Positions 41,573-50,715 are shown, counted from the stretch's first letter. The stretch is DNA of 64,000 bases from Sorangium aterium (GCF_028368935.1 NZ_JAQNDK010000004.1:496001-560000), one strand, 5' to 3'. Translations and numbers: made by a program. Notes: generated from the sequence alone by a model not told the origin.

Positions 41573-42478
41573 ATGAAAAACGACGCCTTCTCCTGGGACG
41601 ACCTCCGCGTGCTGCTCGAGGTCGACCGACGTCGCAGCTTCCTCGGCGCGGGCAAGGCGCTCGGGCTCTCCACCTCGACGGTCGGGCGGCGCATCGACGC
41701 GCTCGAGCTCGCGCTCGGCCGGAAGCTCGTGCACCGGACGACCGCCGGCACCTCGATCGATCCGGCGGCGCGCGCGCTCGTCGCGCTCGCCGAGGGCATG
41801 GAGAGGGAGCTCCGCGTCGAGGGGAGGGACGCGCGCGGCGTCGAGTCGCTCGAGGGCGTTGTGCGCGTCTCGGTCAAGGAGAGCTTCGCGCGCCCGATGG
41901 CGAAGGTCCTCTCCGAGTGGCGGCGCATCCACCCCGAGACGCTGATCGAGCTCGCCTCGGAGGCGCGCCTCGCGGACGTCGCGAAGCGTGAGGCCGACCT
42001 CGGCGTCCGGACGGTGCGCTCGTCGTCGAAGGCGCTCGTCGAGAAGCGCCTCGGCACGTTCTCGTACGGCCTCTGGGCCTCGAACGAGTATGTCGAGCGA
42101 CACCTGCGCGACGGCCACCTCCGCGACGCGGACTTCCCGCGGCACGACTTCGTCGGCTATGACGGGCCGGGCCGGGAGTCCGAGCAGGAGCGGTGGCTCG
42201 TCGCCCGCGGCGCGCGTCGGTTCCCGTTCCGTTCGAGCTCGGACGACGCGCTCCTCACGGCCGCGAGCGAGTCCCAGGGCATCTTCATCTTCGCGGACGC
42301 GCTCGCGCGTGACGTGCCCGGGCTGCGACGGCTCGTCTGCCCGACGCCGCTCCCGACGGTGAGCGTGTACCTCGTGGTCCACCGGGATCTGCGGCGCGTT
42401 CCGCGGATCCGCGGCGTCGCGGGGGCGATCGAGGAGGCGATCCGTCAGATCGCCGTTCGTGAGAAGGCTCGCGGCTAG
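41573..42478 (+). CDS. LysR-family regulator
   Basis: A 301-residue LysR protein with the HTH in SWDDLRVLLEVDRRRSFLGAGKALGLSTSTVGRRIDALE and a C-terminal effector domain. It diverges from the SDR. Its last codon is followed directly by TAG that belongs to the CTAGAAT end of a dispersed repeat, so the present C-terminus may differ from the ancestral one; the length is nevertheless normal. Confidence 0.92.
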   Translation: MKNDAFSWDDLRVLLEVDRRRSFLGAGKALGLSTSTVGRRIDALELALGRKLVHRTTAGTSIDPAARALVALAEGMERELRVEGRDARGVESLEGVVRVSVKESFARPMAKVLSEWRRIHPETLIELASEARLADVAKREADLGVRTVRSSSKALVEKRLGTFSYGLWASNEYVERHLRDGHLRDADFPRHDFVGYDGPGRESEQERWLVARGARRFPFRSSSDDALLTAASESQGIFIFADALARDVPGLRRLVCPTPLPTVSVYLVVHRDLRRVPRIRGVAGAIEEAIRQIAVREKARG

Positions 42479-42629
42479 AATGCCGATCCCCTTGATCGAG
42501 CGTGAAATGAGCCGCCAAGACGCCAAAAGACGCCAAGAACAGAACACTATTTAAAGGTCTTTTGGTGTCTTTTGGCGGTTTGAAATTCTGCTCTTCTCTG
42601 GCGATTTCAACCCGTTTGTTGCTCCAGAG
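42475..42629 (+). repeat. GCCAAG composite hairpin repeat, copy 3
   Basis: The element starts at CTAGAAT (42475-42481) and runs through GTGAAATGAGCCGCCAAG. It has hairpin arms CGCCAAAAGACGCC and GTGTCTTTTGGCGG around an AT-rich loop. The tail carries AAATTCTGCTCTTCTC and TTTCAACCCGTTTGTTGCTC, ending near 42629. It is homologous end to end with copy 1 (9229-9381). It lies between the convergent lysR and amidohydrolase genes. Confidence 0.8.
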
Positions 42630-42686
42630 CGGGTCGATTCTCGGGATCCTGCCCCCTTCATTCCCCGGAGCGCGGCGGCTACCGCC

Positions 42687-44213
42687 TCAGAAGAGCACGC
42701 GCTCGACGCCCGCCGCGTCGAGGAGGTAGTCCCGGGACGCCTCGAGGCCGGCGCGGAGCCGGCCAAAGTTCACGCCGACGAGCTTGCCTCGCCATTTCCT
42801 GATGCTCCCCGCGACGATGACCGTGTCCACGTTGCTGCGGTCCATCAGCGTCACCACGGCACCCGGCACGTTGTTGAGCGGCGCCACATTGATGGCATCC
42901 GCCCGCAGCAGGATGATGTCGGCCTCCTTGCCCGGCGTCAGCGAACCGACCTTGTGGGAGAGACCGGCCACCCGGGCCCCCTCGACCGTGGCCAGGCGGA
43001 TGACATCGCGGCACGTGAGGAGCTCGGGCAGATCCGTCTCTCCGGCCAGCGCCCGCTCGTTGATGAGCGCCCGCTGGAGCGTGAAGACGGTCCGCATCTG
43101 GGTGAAGAAGTCTGCGGTCATGGTGCACTCGACGTCGGTGCTGAGCGCGGGCTGGACTCCATGATCGAGCGCTGCCTGGATCGGAGGCGTGCCGTGCCGC
43201 ATGGTCATCTCGATCGGGGCCGCGATCGAGACCTTCGCGCCCGCGTCGGCGATCGCCTGCCAGGAGGCCTCCGAGATGGCGCTGGCGTGGATGAACTCGA
43301 GATCAGGCCCCATCAGGCCCTCGCTCTCGATCTGCTCGATGAGCGTCCCCTGGCCGATGCTGCCGACGAGGTGGGTCACGATGGGCAGGCCGTGCTGGCG
43401 CCCGATCGCCCAGTAGTCGCGCCACGCGGGGTCGAACACCTCCCCGCCCATCGCCAGGGTCAGGAGCTGGTCGGTCGAGGAGAAGTACTGGCTCTGTATC
43501 CGATCGAGATCGTTCGGGAAGATGTTGCCGGGGCCCGCGCCCGGCGAGTACACGAAGAGCGCGCGACGGCCCGACTCCTGCAATCCATGGATGACGGCAT
43601 CGGTGTGCTCCGGCGTATGGCCCACCTGGGACGTGTCGATGACCGTCGTCACCCCGGCATCCAGCTGGCTGAGGGAGGAGGCGAGTACGGCGAGGAAGGC
43701 GTCCCGTGGCCGGAAGACCGGCGTGATGGTGAAGTGGATATAGTCGAGGTAGTTCTTCTCGCCGTGCGGCAGCCCGTCGTTGGCCAGCAGGCCGTCCGAG
43801 AGGAAGCTCCGCAGCGCGGTCTGGTACTGGTGGTGATGGGTATCGACGAACCCCGGCATCACGATCGTGCCCGTCGCGTCGATGATCTCCGCGCCTGGGG
43901 CGTGGAGGTGCGGCCCGACGGCGATGATCTTCTTGCCCTGAACGAGCACGTCGCCCTGGGCGAAGTCCCCCACGTTCGGATCCATGCTGAGCACGGCGCC
44001 GCCTCTCAGGATGTAACGCCGGTGCGGGGCGCCGGTCCCGTGCGGCATGTCATCATCGTGCTCCACCCTTCCCGTCGCCGCCGCGGGAGTCGAGAAGGCC
44101 GCCGCAGCGCCGAGGGCTGAAGCTCCCACCGCGAGAAACCGGCGACGAGAGGAGCCCGCCTCGCCTGGCTCTCGGTCGTGGTTCGAGTCATTTCCACAGA
44201 GCTTCTGGCACAT
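42687..44213 (-). CDS. TAT-exported amidohydrolase (TrzA/SsnA type)
   Basis: A 508-residue metal hydrolase. A twin-arginine signal (SSRRRFLAVGASALG) is followed by a processed mature part. The metal ligands are H126/H128 in VDTHHHQYQ, His in PIVTHLVGS, His in EFIHAS, and Asp in STDVECTM. The group deaminates or dechlorinates purine- or triazine-like rings. Periplasmic location through TAT is uncommon for it and suggests scavenging of exogenous nucleobases. AGGAGGA precedes the ATG. Confidence 0.88.
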   Translation of the reverse strand: MCQKLCGNDSNHDREPGEAGSSRRRFLAVGASALGAAAAFSTPAAATGRVEHDDDMPHGTGAPHRRYILRGGAVLSMDPNVGDFAQGDVLVQGKKIIAVGPHLHAPGAEIIDATGTIVMPGFVDTHHHQYQTALRSFLSDGLLANDGLPHGEKNYLDYIHFTITPVFRPRDAFLAVLASSLSQLDAGVTTVIDTSQVGHTPEHTDAVIHGLQESGRRALFVYSPGAGPGNIFPNDLDRIQSQYFSSTDQLLTLAMGGEVFDPAWRDYWAIGRQHGLPIVTHLVGSIGQGTLIEQIESEGLMGPDLEFIHASAISEASWQAIADAGAKVSIAAPIEMTMRHGTPPIQAALDHGVQPALSTDVECTMTADFFTQMRTVFTLQRALINERALAGETDLPELLTCRDVIRLATVEGARVAGLSHKVGSLTPGKEADIILLRADAINVAPLNNVPGAVVTLMDRSNVDTVIVAGSIRKWRGKLVGVNFGRLRAGLEASRDYLLDAAGVERVLF

Positions 44214-44613
44214 ACCAAGTTCCTCCTGCTCAGTTCACGCGTCCTTCTCTCGTGCCCCCGCCGCTCGAGACACGGACCGCTGCGTCCTGGTGGGCTGAGC
44301 AAAGCAGAGACTAACCCGGCGCGGAACCCAGCGTCGAGCCTCGTGAGATGCGATGCGGCGCCGAGGTCGTACGCCTTGTACGTTTGCGCGGTTGTACGGT
44401 TGTACGGTTGCGCCGTCGCACGGTCGCACGGCGTTCAGCGGGAAGGCCGGATGGAGAATTTCGCCCGAGATGCCGTATTACACAGCGAATCTCCCGGTAA
44501 TGACCACAGAGGGGGATCGAGTGTGATGATTGATGATGCCGTTGCGGCCCACTCCGATGCGCAGGGCCGGGCCGCGCGGCGGTCGCATGGCCCGCGGCCG
44601 CCGTCCGGCGGGA
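44214..44613. other. Intergenic region with an octamer array
   Basis: 400 bases upstream of the amidohydrolase and downstream of the AsmA-like gene. Apart from the seven-unit octamer array at 44376-44431 nothing gene-like is seen. Confidence 0.6.
44376..44431. repeat. Seven tandem 8-bp units
   Basis: Units in perfect 8-bp phase: TTGTACGT, TTGCGCGG, TTGTACGG, TTGTACGG, TTGCGCCG, TCGCACGG, TCGCACGG. The consensus is T(T/C)G(T/C)(A/G)CGG. Two adjacent pairs are identical, which indicates recent slippage. Confidence 0.85.
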
Positions 44614-46578
44614 TCACCTGCCCAGCGCGGTCATCTTCTCGTTTACCCAGTCGTCGCCTGCGAGGGGGTGCACGCCGGCCCCGTCCCGATCGAGCGCGAT
44701 CCCCACCGAGAGCAGCCCACTCTTCACGAGGAACGCCCCCCTGGCGGTCTGCCCGTCGGACTTCGTGAGCCGCCCGCGGATCGCGAGATCGCCCCCCTTC
44801 GCCTCCAGCAGCCTGAAATCGACGCCGCCGTCCGCGCGCCTCACCTTCGCGGACGCCTTGAGCCCCTCCATCGTGAGGAGCCCCGCGGCCCAGCCGGGAA
44901 TGGCATCCTCGGCGTCGAGCAGCATCACGGCCGGCCGCGCGTCCTTGCATTCCACCCGGACCGCCGCCTCTGTGAGCCCCCGTTTCACCTCGGCGTCCTC
45001 GATGTCGATGTGCGCCCACCAGCCAGGGATCGCCTCGCCCTCGTGCTCGATCGCGAGGTCCTCGATGTCGATGCGGCCCTCCCGCAGCTTGGCTGTCGGA
45101 TTCAAGACGTTCGCCGCGTCGAGCTTCATGCGGGCCGCCACGTCGCCCTTCACCCTCGTCTGTTTCCACTGCAGGGCGCCGTGCTTCAACAGCAGGCTCA
45201 GCGAGCCCGTCCCCCGGCCCAGCGGGTCGACCTCCAGGCTGCTCCGCGCGAAGGCTGCGCCGCCCGTGAACCGCGGCGCGTCCGGCGCGGCGTCCTCGGC
45301 GTTCAGCCAGCGCAGGTCCGGGATCGCCGCGGCGACGACCTCCACCTTCGACGCGAACCCCGGCGGGAGCCGCAGGAGGTGGAGCTCCGGCGCGTCGAAG
45401 GTGGCGCTCGCCCTCTCCACGACGATGGGCGGCAGCCCGCTCCCCGGGCGCTCGAGCGTCGCGCGGGGCAGCGTCACCGCGAGGCGCGGCGCTCCGCGCT
45501 CGTCGACGCGGAGCGCCGCGCGCGCCTCGGCGGTCGCGCGGAGCGACGGGGTGGAGGCCACGAGGCGGCTCGTCTCGTAGGACACGGTGCTGCCCGGCTC
45601 GACGCTCCCCCGGTTCACGACGAGGTTCGTCCTGAGCTCTCCGCTGCCGTCCTCGATCCTGGGTCCGGCGCCCTCGCCCCCGGGAAGGTGGATGAAATCG
45701 AGCCCCGGCAGCTGCGTGTCGAGGCGGACGCGCGCCCAGGTGGTATCGAGGACGTCGAGCCCTTCGACGTCCCGCGGATCGAACGTGCTCATCGTCACGT
45801 CGGCGTCGGCGTCGAGCCGCGCGACGACGCGATCGGCGACGTGGACCTCGCCCGACCGGAGCTCCAGCGCGACGGGCCCGACGCGAACGGCGCGGAGCGG
45901 CTTGTAATAGAACCCTCCCCGCACGCGGCCGCCGCCGGCATACCTGACTTGCTGGATCCAGACCTCCTTGAGCGTCGTGTCGATGTCCTCCAGCTGCACC
46001 GTCCAGAGGTTGTAACCCTCGTCGGAGTTCTCGAGATCGTGCTTCGGCGGCAGCTCCGGCTTGAGCGGAGGGTTCGCGAAGTCCGGGATGGGCGGGAGCG
46101 CCTGGATGTGCGGCGCCTCCAGATCGCGCTCGCTCGTCGGATCCACGAGCATCCGCATCCGGAACACGAAGCCTCTGGCGCGGATGTCCTCTGCATAGAA
46201 CTTCTTCCGGAGGAGATCGGTCAGGTGGATATCGACGTCCGCTTCGTCGAGCTCCACCGCCCACTGAAGCACGCTGTCGGAGCCGCTGAGCCGGAGCTCC
46301 TCGACGTGAACGACGCCCGGCCAGAGGCTCCACGCCGAGCCGTAATAGAGCGAGGCGTCGACGGGGTTGTAGCTGACGAGCCTCGCGACGAGCCCCGTGC
46401 TCAGCATGACGTTCACGACGACGACGTAGCCGAGCCAGAGCGCGATAGGCAGGATCAGCAGCGCCTTCAGCGCCCTTTTCGCCCGTGGCCCGAGCCTCGC
46501 GCTGAGCGCAGGTGGAGACTTCAGCGCGGCGGCTTCGTGCAGGAGCGCGTGCATGATCGCATGGATCGCACGCGCCAT
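44614..46578 (-). CDS. AsmA/TamB-like envelope protein
   Basis: A 654-residue protein. One N-terminal transmembrane helix (about 33-53: ALLILPIALWLGYVVVVNVML) is followed by a long, cysteine-poor, beta-rich periplasmic region with repeating amphipathic strands (VHVEELRLSGSDS, VRLDTQLPGLDF, IDIEDLAIEHEG). This layout fits AsmA-like proteins that bridge lipids across the periplasm, but no motif clinches it. The start is uncertain (46578 or 46554); the frame is open to 46824. Confidence 0.6.
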   Translation of the reverse strand: MARAIHAIMHALLHEAAALKSPPALSARLGPRAKRALKALLILPIALWLGYVVVVNVMLSTGLVARLVSYNPVDASLYYGSAWSLWPGVVHVEELRLSGSDSVLQWAVELDEADVDIHLTDLLRKKFYAEDIRARGFVFRMRMLVDPTSERDLEAPHIQALPPIPDFANPPLKPELPPKHDLENSDEGYNLWTVQLEDIDTTLKEVWIQQVRYAGGGRVRGGFYYKPLRAVRVGPVALELRSGEVHVADRVVARLDADADVTMSTFDPRDVEGLDVLDTTWARVRLDTQLPGLDFIHLPGGEGAGPRIEDGSGELRTNLVVNRGSVEPGSTVSYETSRLVASTPSLRATAEARAALRVDERGAPRLAVTLPRATLERPGSGLPPIVVERASATFDAPELHLLRLPPGFASKVEVVAAAIPDLRWLNAEDAAPDAPRFTGGAAFARSSLEVDPLGRGTGSLSLLLKHGALQWKQTRVKGDVAARMKLDAANVLNPTAKLREGRIDIEDLAIEHEGEAIPGWWAHIDIEDAEVKRGLTEAAVRVECKDARPAVMLLDAEDAIPGWAAGLLTMEGLKASAKVRRADGGVDFRLLEAKGGDLAIRGRLTKSDGQTARGAFLVKSGLLSVGIALDRDGAGVHPLAGDDWVNEKMTALGR

Positions 46579-46866
46579 GCCGCGAGCTGAGCCGCGGCGC
46601 GAGGGGGCGGGCTCAAGGCCAACCGTGGCGATCTGCCCCGCTCGTGGCGAACCTCGCCATGCGCGGACCGCGGGCGGGCCCGGTCCCGCGCGCAGGCGCC
46701 CAGAAATGGCCCAGCCGCGAGCGCTCGGCCCCCGTCGGACCCGACAGGCACCCGGCTTGCTAATCCCGCGAACGTTGGGCCTGGCGAGCCTGTCGCGGGT
46801 GCGCGTGCGCGTGCGCGTCGTCAATGCCCGGCGGAGCCAATTTTCCAGCCATCACCCGAGGTCATC

Positions 46867-47262
46867 ATGAACCACACTGTCCATCACGACCTGAACGACG
46901 AAGAAGCGAAGACCGCCGTCCTGCGGGCGATGGCGAAGTATTGCGATCGATACGCAGAGTACGCTCCCTCCATTCTCTGGAGCGACGAGCGGCGCGCGCA
47001 TCTCGGCCTCTCCTTCAAGGGCTTCACGCTCTCCGGGCGGCTCGAGCTCCGGCCCAGGGCCGTCGATTTCGCGATCGACATGCCGCTGCCGCTGCGCATG
47101 TTCAACCGGATGGCGATCGCGGCGATCGACGCCGAGGTGAGGCGGTGCATCGATGAGGCGCACCGCGAGCGCGCGCGGCGGCGCGCCCCGGGCTTGGTCG
47201 CGCAGGAGGGCCCTCTGAGCGGTCCGCGCCATGCAGAGCGGCAGCGCCATGACCACCCGTAA
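46867..47262 (+). CDS. PHA-granule/system-type protein
   Basis: A 131-residue protein whose central part (LGLSFKGFTLSGRLELRPRAVDFAIDMPLPLRMF, then EVRRCIDEA) follows the pattern of the polyhydroxyalkanoic acid system family: a short beta sheet plus an amphipathic helix. It probably binds a hydrophobic inclusion or ligand. The C-terminal 30 residues are basic and overlap the topoisomerase start by 32 nt. Confidence 0.6.
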   Translation: MNHTVHHDLNDEEAKTAVLRAMAKYCDRYAEYAPSILWSDERRAHLGLSFKGFTLSGRLELRPRAVDFAIDMPLPLRMFNRMAIAAIDAEVRRCIDEAHRERARRRAPGLVAQEGPLSGPRHAERQRHDHP

Positions 47263-48556
47263 AAGGCGCCGCCCGCGGAGCGCTCCGCGCCGCGAGAGGC
47301 GCGCAGCCGCGAGCGGCGTCGTCCTCCGCCGGCGCCGCGTCAGCGTGTCGGTCGAGTCCGTCGAGACGGTCGAGCTCGCGGGGACAGGACAGCTCACCCC
47401 GTCACCGATCGAGTCCGCCGAGTCGGCCGGGCTCCGGTACGTGAACGACGGTGAGCCGGGGATCTCCAGGCGAGGGGCGGGCAAGGGCTTCCGTTACGTC
47501 GACGCCGACGGGCGCCCCGTCAAGGACGAGGCGACGCTCGCGCGGATCCGCCGCCTCGCGATCCCGCCCGCGTGGACCGATGTGTGGATCTGCCGGAGCG
47601 AGCGCGGGCACATCCAGGCGACAGGGCGGGACGCGCGCGGCAGAAAGCAGTACCGGTATCACCCGCGCTGGCGCGAGGTCCGCGACGAGACGAAGTACGA
47701 TCGCATGCTCGCGTTCGGCGCGGCGCTCCCGGCGATCCGCGCGGCGGCCGAGCGGGATCTCGCGCTGCCTGGCCTGACGCGCGAGAAGGTGCTGGCGGCC
47801 GTGGTGCGCCTGCTCGACGAGACATCGATCCGCGTCGGGAACGACGAGTACGCGCGCGACAACGATTCGTATGGTCTCACCACGCTCCACGACGAGCACG
47901 TCGAGATCGAGGGGAGTCTCATCAGGTTCCACTTCAGGGGCAAGGGCGGCAAGGAGCACACGCTGACGGTGCGGGATCGCCGGCTCGCGCGCATCGTGAA
48001 GCGCTGCCAGGACGTGCCCGGCCACGAGCTGTTCCAGTACATCGACGGCGAGGGCCGGCGGCAAAGGATCCATTCGGACGACGTGAACGAGTACCTGCGC
48101 TCGGTCGCGGGCCAGGACTTCACCGCGAAGGACTTCCGCACCTGGACCGGCACCGTGCTGTGCGCGTCGTTCTTCTGCGAGATGGAGGTCGCGACCTCGG
48201 TCCGCCAGGTGAAGAAGCGCGTGGCGCAGGTGATCGACAGGGTGTCTGCCCGGCTGGGCAACACGCGCGCGGTCTGCCAGCGTTGTTATGTCCACCCGGC
48301 CGTGATCCGCGCTTATACGGAGGGCGCCCTGCAGTCCCTGATCGACGCGGAAGAGGCCGTCGCGGACGGGGCGTTCGCGGCGCTCCGGCCGGAAGAGGCG
48401 AAGATGCTCCGGATCGTCCGCGGCTTCGGCGAGCGAGAGGCCGCGCCGCTCGTGACCCGCCTCCGCGAGAGCGTTCGCGCGGTGCGCGCGGTGAACGCGC
48501 GGCGAGCCGGCAAGAGCGCGAAGCGTCCGGCCAGGGAACGGCGCGCAGCGGCCTGA
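47231..48556 (+). CDS. DNA topoisomerase IB
   Basis: A 441-residue poxvirus-type topoisomerase that relaxes supercoils through a 3'-phosphotyrosine. A basic N-terminal tail of about 65 residues is followed by the N-domain (GFRYVDADGRPVKD ... IPPAWTDVWIC). The catalytic core has RVGNDEYARDNDSYGLTTL, the Lys in RGKGGKEH, and Y353 in CQRCYVHP. An ATG six codons later (47249) is an equally good start. Bacterial members are accessory enzymes. Confidence 0.92.
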   Translation: MQSGSAMTTRKRRRPRSAPRRERRAAASGVVLRRRRVSVSVESVETVELAGTGQLTPSPIESAESAGLRYVNDGEPGISRRGAGKGFRYVDADGRPVKDEATLARIRRLAIPPAWTDVWICRSERGHIQATGRDARGRKQYRYHPRWREVRDETKYDRMLAFGAALPAIRAAAERDLALPGLTREKVLAAVVRLLDETSIRVGNDEYARDNDSYGLTTLHDEHVEIEGSLIRFHFRGKGGKEHTLTVRDRRLARIVKRCQDVPGHELFQYIDGEGRRQRIHSDDVNEYLRSVAGQDFTAKDFRTWTGTVLCASFFCEMEVATSVRQVKKRVAQVIDRVSARLGNTRAVCQRCYVHPAVIRAYTEGALQSLIDAEEAVADGAFAALRPEEAKMLRIVRGFGEREAAPLVTRLRESVRAVRAVNARRAGKSAKRPARERRAAA

Positions 48557-48816
48557 GCCGCGCCGACGGCGAGCGCTGCAGCGGCCGCGCGGGGATGCGC
48601 CTCGCCGCGCCGCTCGCGACGAGTCTGCCGTGTCGTTGCGTCACAGCGTGATCGCCTCGCTGTGGCATCGTGCCGCGGACGCGACGGGGGCTGTTGTTGG
48701 GGTCGCGGGCGGCTCCGCGATCTCCCGCCGGATACGCGCGCGGTACGGTTCGTGTTGCGCGGATGTTCCCAGGAAATCAGCGCGAGCGGCGTGAGCCCTC
48801 AGCCAAGGAGGTCTGC

Positions 48817-49323
48817 ATGGCGAACCAGAGGTTGATCACCGGGATGGTGCGAGCACGTGAGGAGGCCGAGGACGCCGTCCGGCGGATCCTGGACAGCGGG
48901 CACACGCGACGGGACGTCTGCGCCATCGTGAGCGAGGCGGCTCGCCGCCAGCACTTCGCGCGCTCGCGCACGCAGGGCGCTGCCTCGCACGGGAGCGCGC
49001 TGACCTCCATCCTCGCCTCGGCGAGCGCGGGGCTCGTCGTCCCGGGGCTGCGGCTCGCCGTGGCCGGCCCCATCGCGGTGAGGCTCGCGGACGCGAGCTC
49101 GGCGAGCGAGACGGCCAGCCTGAGCAGCGTGCTCGTCGACGCCGGGATCCCCGAGCACAGCGCGCCGGAGGTCGAGAGGCGCCTCAAGGAAGGCGCGATG
49201 CTCCTCGGCGCCCTCGCGCGCGACGAGAAGGACGCCGCGGCGCTGCGCGCGATCCTGCGAGAGGCAGGCAACGGCGATTTCTGCGGCACGGGCAAGGGAG
49301 CCCGCGTGTTCGCCGCGCTGTGA
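48817..49323 (+). CDS. Small stress-type protein with a hydrophobic glycine segment
   Basis: 168 residues. The start is fixed by AAGGAGGT 5 nt upstream. The N-terminal 60 residues (ITGMVRAREEAEDAVRRILDSGHTRRDVCAIVSE) resemble the YflT/general-stress fold, in which a beta-alpha unit is followed by a glycine/alanine hydrophobic hairpin (SILASASAGLVVPGLRLAVAGPIAV). A second helical half follows. It lies near a ferritin-like gene, compatible with a stress role; the function is unproven. Confidence 0.65.
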   Translation: MANQRLITGMVRAREEAEDAVRRILDSGHTRRDVCAIVSEAARRQHFARSRTQGAASHGSALTSILASASAGLVVPGLRLAVAGPIAVRLADASSASETASLSSVLVDAGIPEHSAPEVERRLKEGAMLLGALARDEKDAAALRAILREAGNGDFCGTGKGARVFAAL

Positions 49324-49626
49324 GCCCGCCGACGCACGGCGCTCCGCATCGCCGCTGGAGGGAGCCCGCCGGATGGCTGAGCTCGTTTCATCCCGAGAAG
49401 CCCTGGACATTGGAACGGGACTTGGAAGGAATGAAAGAGTTCAGCCGAGACTGATTCGGTACGAGGCGAACATGTACCCCTGAGGCAACGGGGGCGCGCG
49501 CCTTCCAGCAGTGGCGACGATCCCTGGCGATCGCGGCTCCTGCGTGGACGTACGGCGTGGAGGCCCAGCTCGGGAGGTAAGGAGGAGAGGAATCGGGGGT
49601 TCACCAGATATCGCAGGAGAGTACCC
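49324..49626. other. Intergenic region before the DUF2383 gene
   Basis: 303 bases without a gene. GGAAC at 49412-49416 could be an ECF-sigma -35 but no matching -10 is convincing. A purine-rich stretch (GGAGGTAAGGAGGAGAGG) precedes the next start. Confidence 0.4.
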
Positions 49627-50106
49627 ATGGAACCGGTCGCATTCGCAGACGAGAGCGTGGGCCTGGACGGACTCATCGACGATGACTCGATCGAGCAGCT
49701 CAAATCGTTTTGCCGCGGGGAGATGTCCGCGGTCGAGACCTACCGTCAGGCCATCGCCGCGGCGCGGCAGGGCTGGGTGGCTCACCACCTCAGGCTCAAC
49801 CTTGCGTCGCACGAGGCGCGGGTGAAGGTGCTGCGCCGGCGGATCGAGGAGCTCGGAGGCGACCCCCCGGCGAGCTCCGGGCCATGGGGCGCGTTCGCCA
49901 AGGCCGTCGAGGGGACCGCCGTGGCGCTCGGCCACAAGACGGCGCTCTCGGCGCTGGCCGAGGGGGAGGAGCACGGCCTGAAGGACTACCGGGACGACAT
50001 CGAGGAGCTCGACACCGAGTCGCACGCCCTGGTGCGCGACGTGATCTTGCCGCAGCAGGTGTCGACGCGCCGCTCGCTCGCCGATCTCAAGCGGCAGCTG
50101 CCGTGA
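49627..50106 (+). CDS. DUF2383 ferritin-like protein
   Basis: A 159-residue four-helix protein with ferritin-like ligands: FCRGEMSAVETYRQAI in helix A, LASHEARVKVLRRRIEELGGDPP in helix B, and LAEGEEHGLKDYRDDIEEL in helix C. The ASSGPWGAF turn is typical of DUF2383. Carboxylates and His in ExxH-like positions imply a di-iron site. A clear GGAGAG site precedes the ATG. It may protect against metal or oxidative stress. Confidence 0.85.
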   Translation: MEPVAFADESVGLDGLIDDDSIEQLKSFCRGEMSAVETYRQAIAAARQGWVAHHLRLNLASHEARVKVLRRRIEELGGDPPASSGPWGAFAKAVEGTAVALGHKTALSALAEGEEHGLKDYRDDIEELDTESHALVRDVILPQQVSTRRSLADLKRQLP

Positions 50107-50164
50107 CCCGGGAGGCCGTCGGCGGATTGTTGCGGCGGGCGCTCCGTGCGATACTTTCGGGCGT

Positions 50165-50386
50165 ATGGGCAGGGCTGCGCTGGACATCACCCGACTGAGC
50201 CGCGACGAGCAGCTCGACCTCCTCGACGAGTTATGGGCGAGCCTCGGGCGAGACCCTGACGCGCTGCCGCTCAGCGACGCCCAGCGCGTCGAGCTCGATC
50301 GGCGCCTCGATGAGCTCGAGGCCGAGGGGCCAGTCGGGCTCACCTGGGATGAGGTCGTCGCCCAGGCGCGCGCTCGGTCACGGTGA
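50165..50386 (+). CDS. RelB/StbD-like antitoxin (addiction module component)
   Basis: A 73-residue protein of the putative addiction module component family: LSRDEQLDLLDELWASL, LPLSDAQRVELDRRLDELEA, GLTWDEVVAQARAR. Members neutralise a ParE-like toxin encoded immediately downstream. Here that gene overlaps by GTGA but is interrupted. The antitoxin itself looks intact. Confidence 0.88.
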   Translation: MGRAALDITRLSRDEQLDLLDELWASLGRDPDALPLSDAQRVELDRRLDELEAEGPVGLTWDEVVAQARARSR

Positions 50387-50676
50387 GGCCGTACCTCGTT
50401 CGGCCCGCTGCCGCGGCGGACATCGCGCGAGCATATGCCTGGTACGAGCGAGAGCGCGACGGGCTAGGAGAGGAGTTCCTCGTGGAGGTCCGCGCGGCGA
50501 TGCAGGCGGTCGTCGAGGCGCCGACGGCCTACGCCGTTCTGCACCGCCAAACACGGTGAGCGCTCGTCCGGCGCTTCCCCTATGGGCTGTTCTTTCGTCT
50601 GATGGATGACGTCGTCGTCTTCGTCGCGTGCTTTCACACGCGCCGAAGACCCGAGTCATGGAAGCGGAGACGCTGA
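50383..50676 (+). pseudogene. ParE/RelE-type toxin interrupted by an in-frame TGA
   Basis: Translation from the GTG gives VRPYLVRPAAAADIARAYAWYERERDGLGEEF ... AVLHRQTR, then TGA (50557-50559), then in the same frame ALVRRFPYGLFFRL, DDVVVFVACFHTRRRPESWKRR and the natural stop at 50674. The second half is the conserved C-terminal half of ParE toxins, which in this family reads on through Arg at the stop position. A single CGA to TGA change explains it. The first 58 codons alone should be inactive. Confidence 0.85.
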
Positions 50677-50715
50677 GGGCAACATCGGTGTCGGGGCGGG
50701 GGCGAACTCCCCAGC

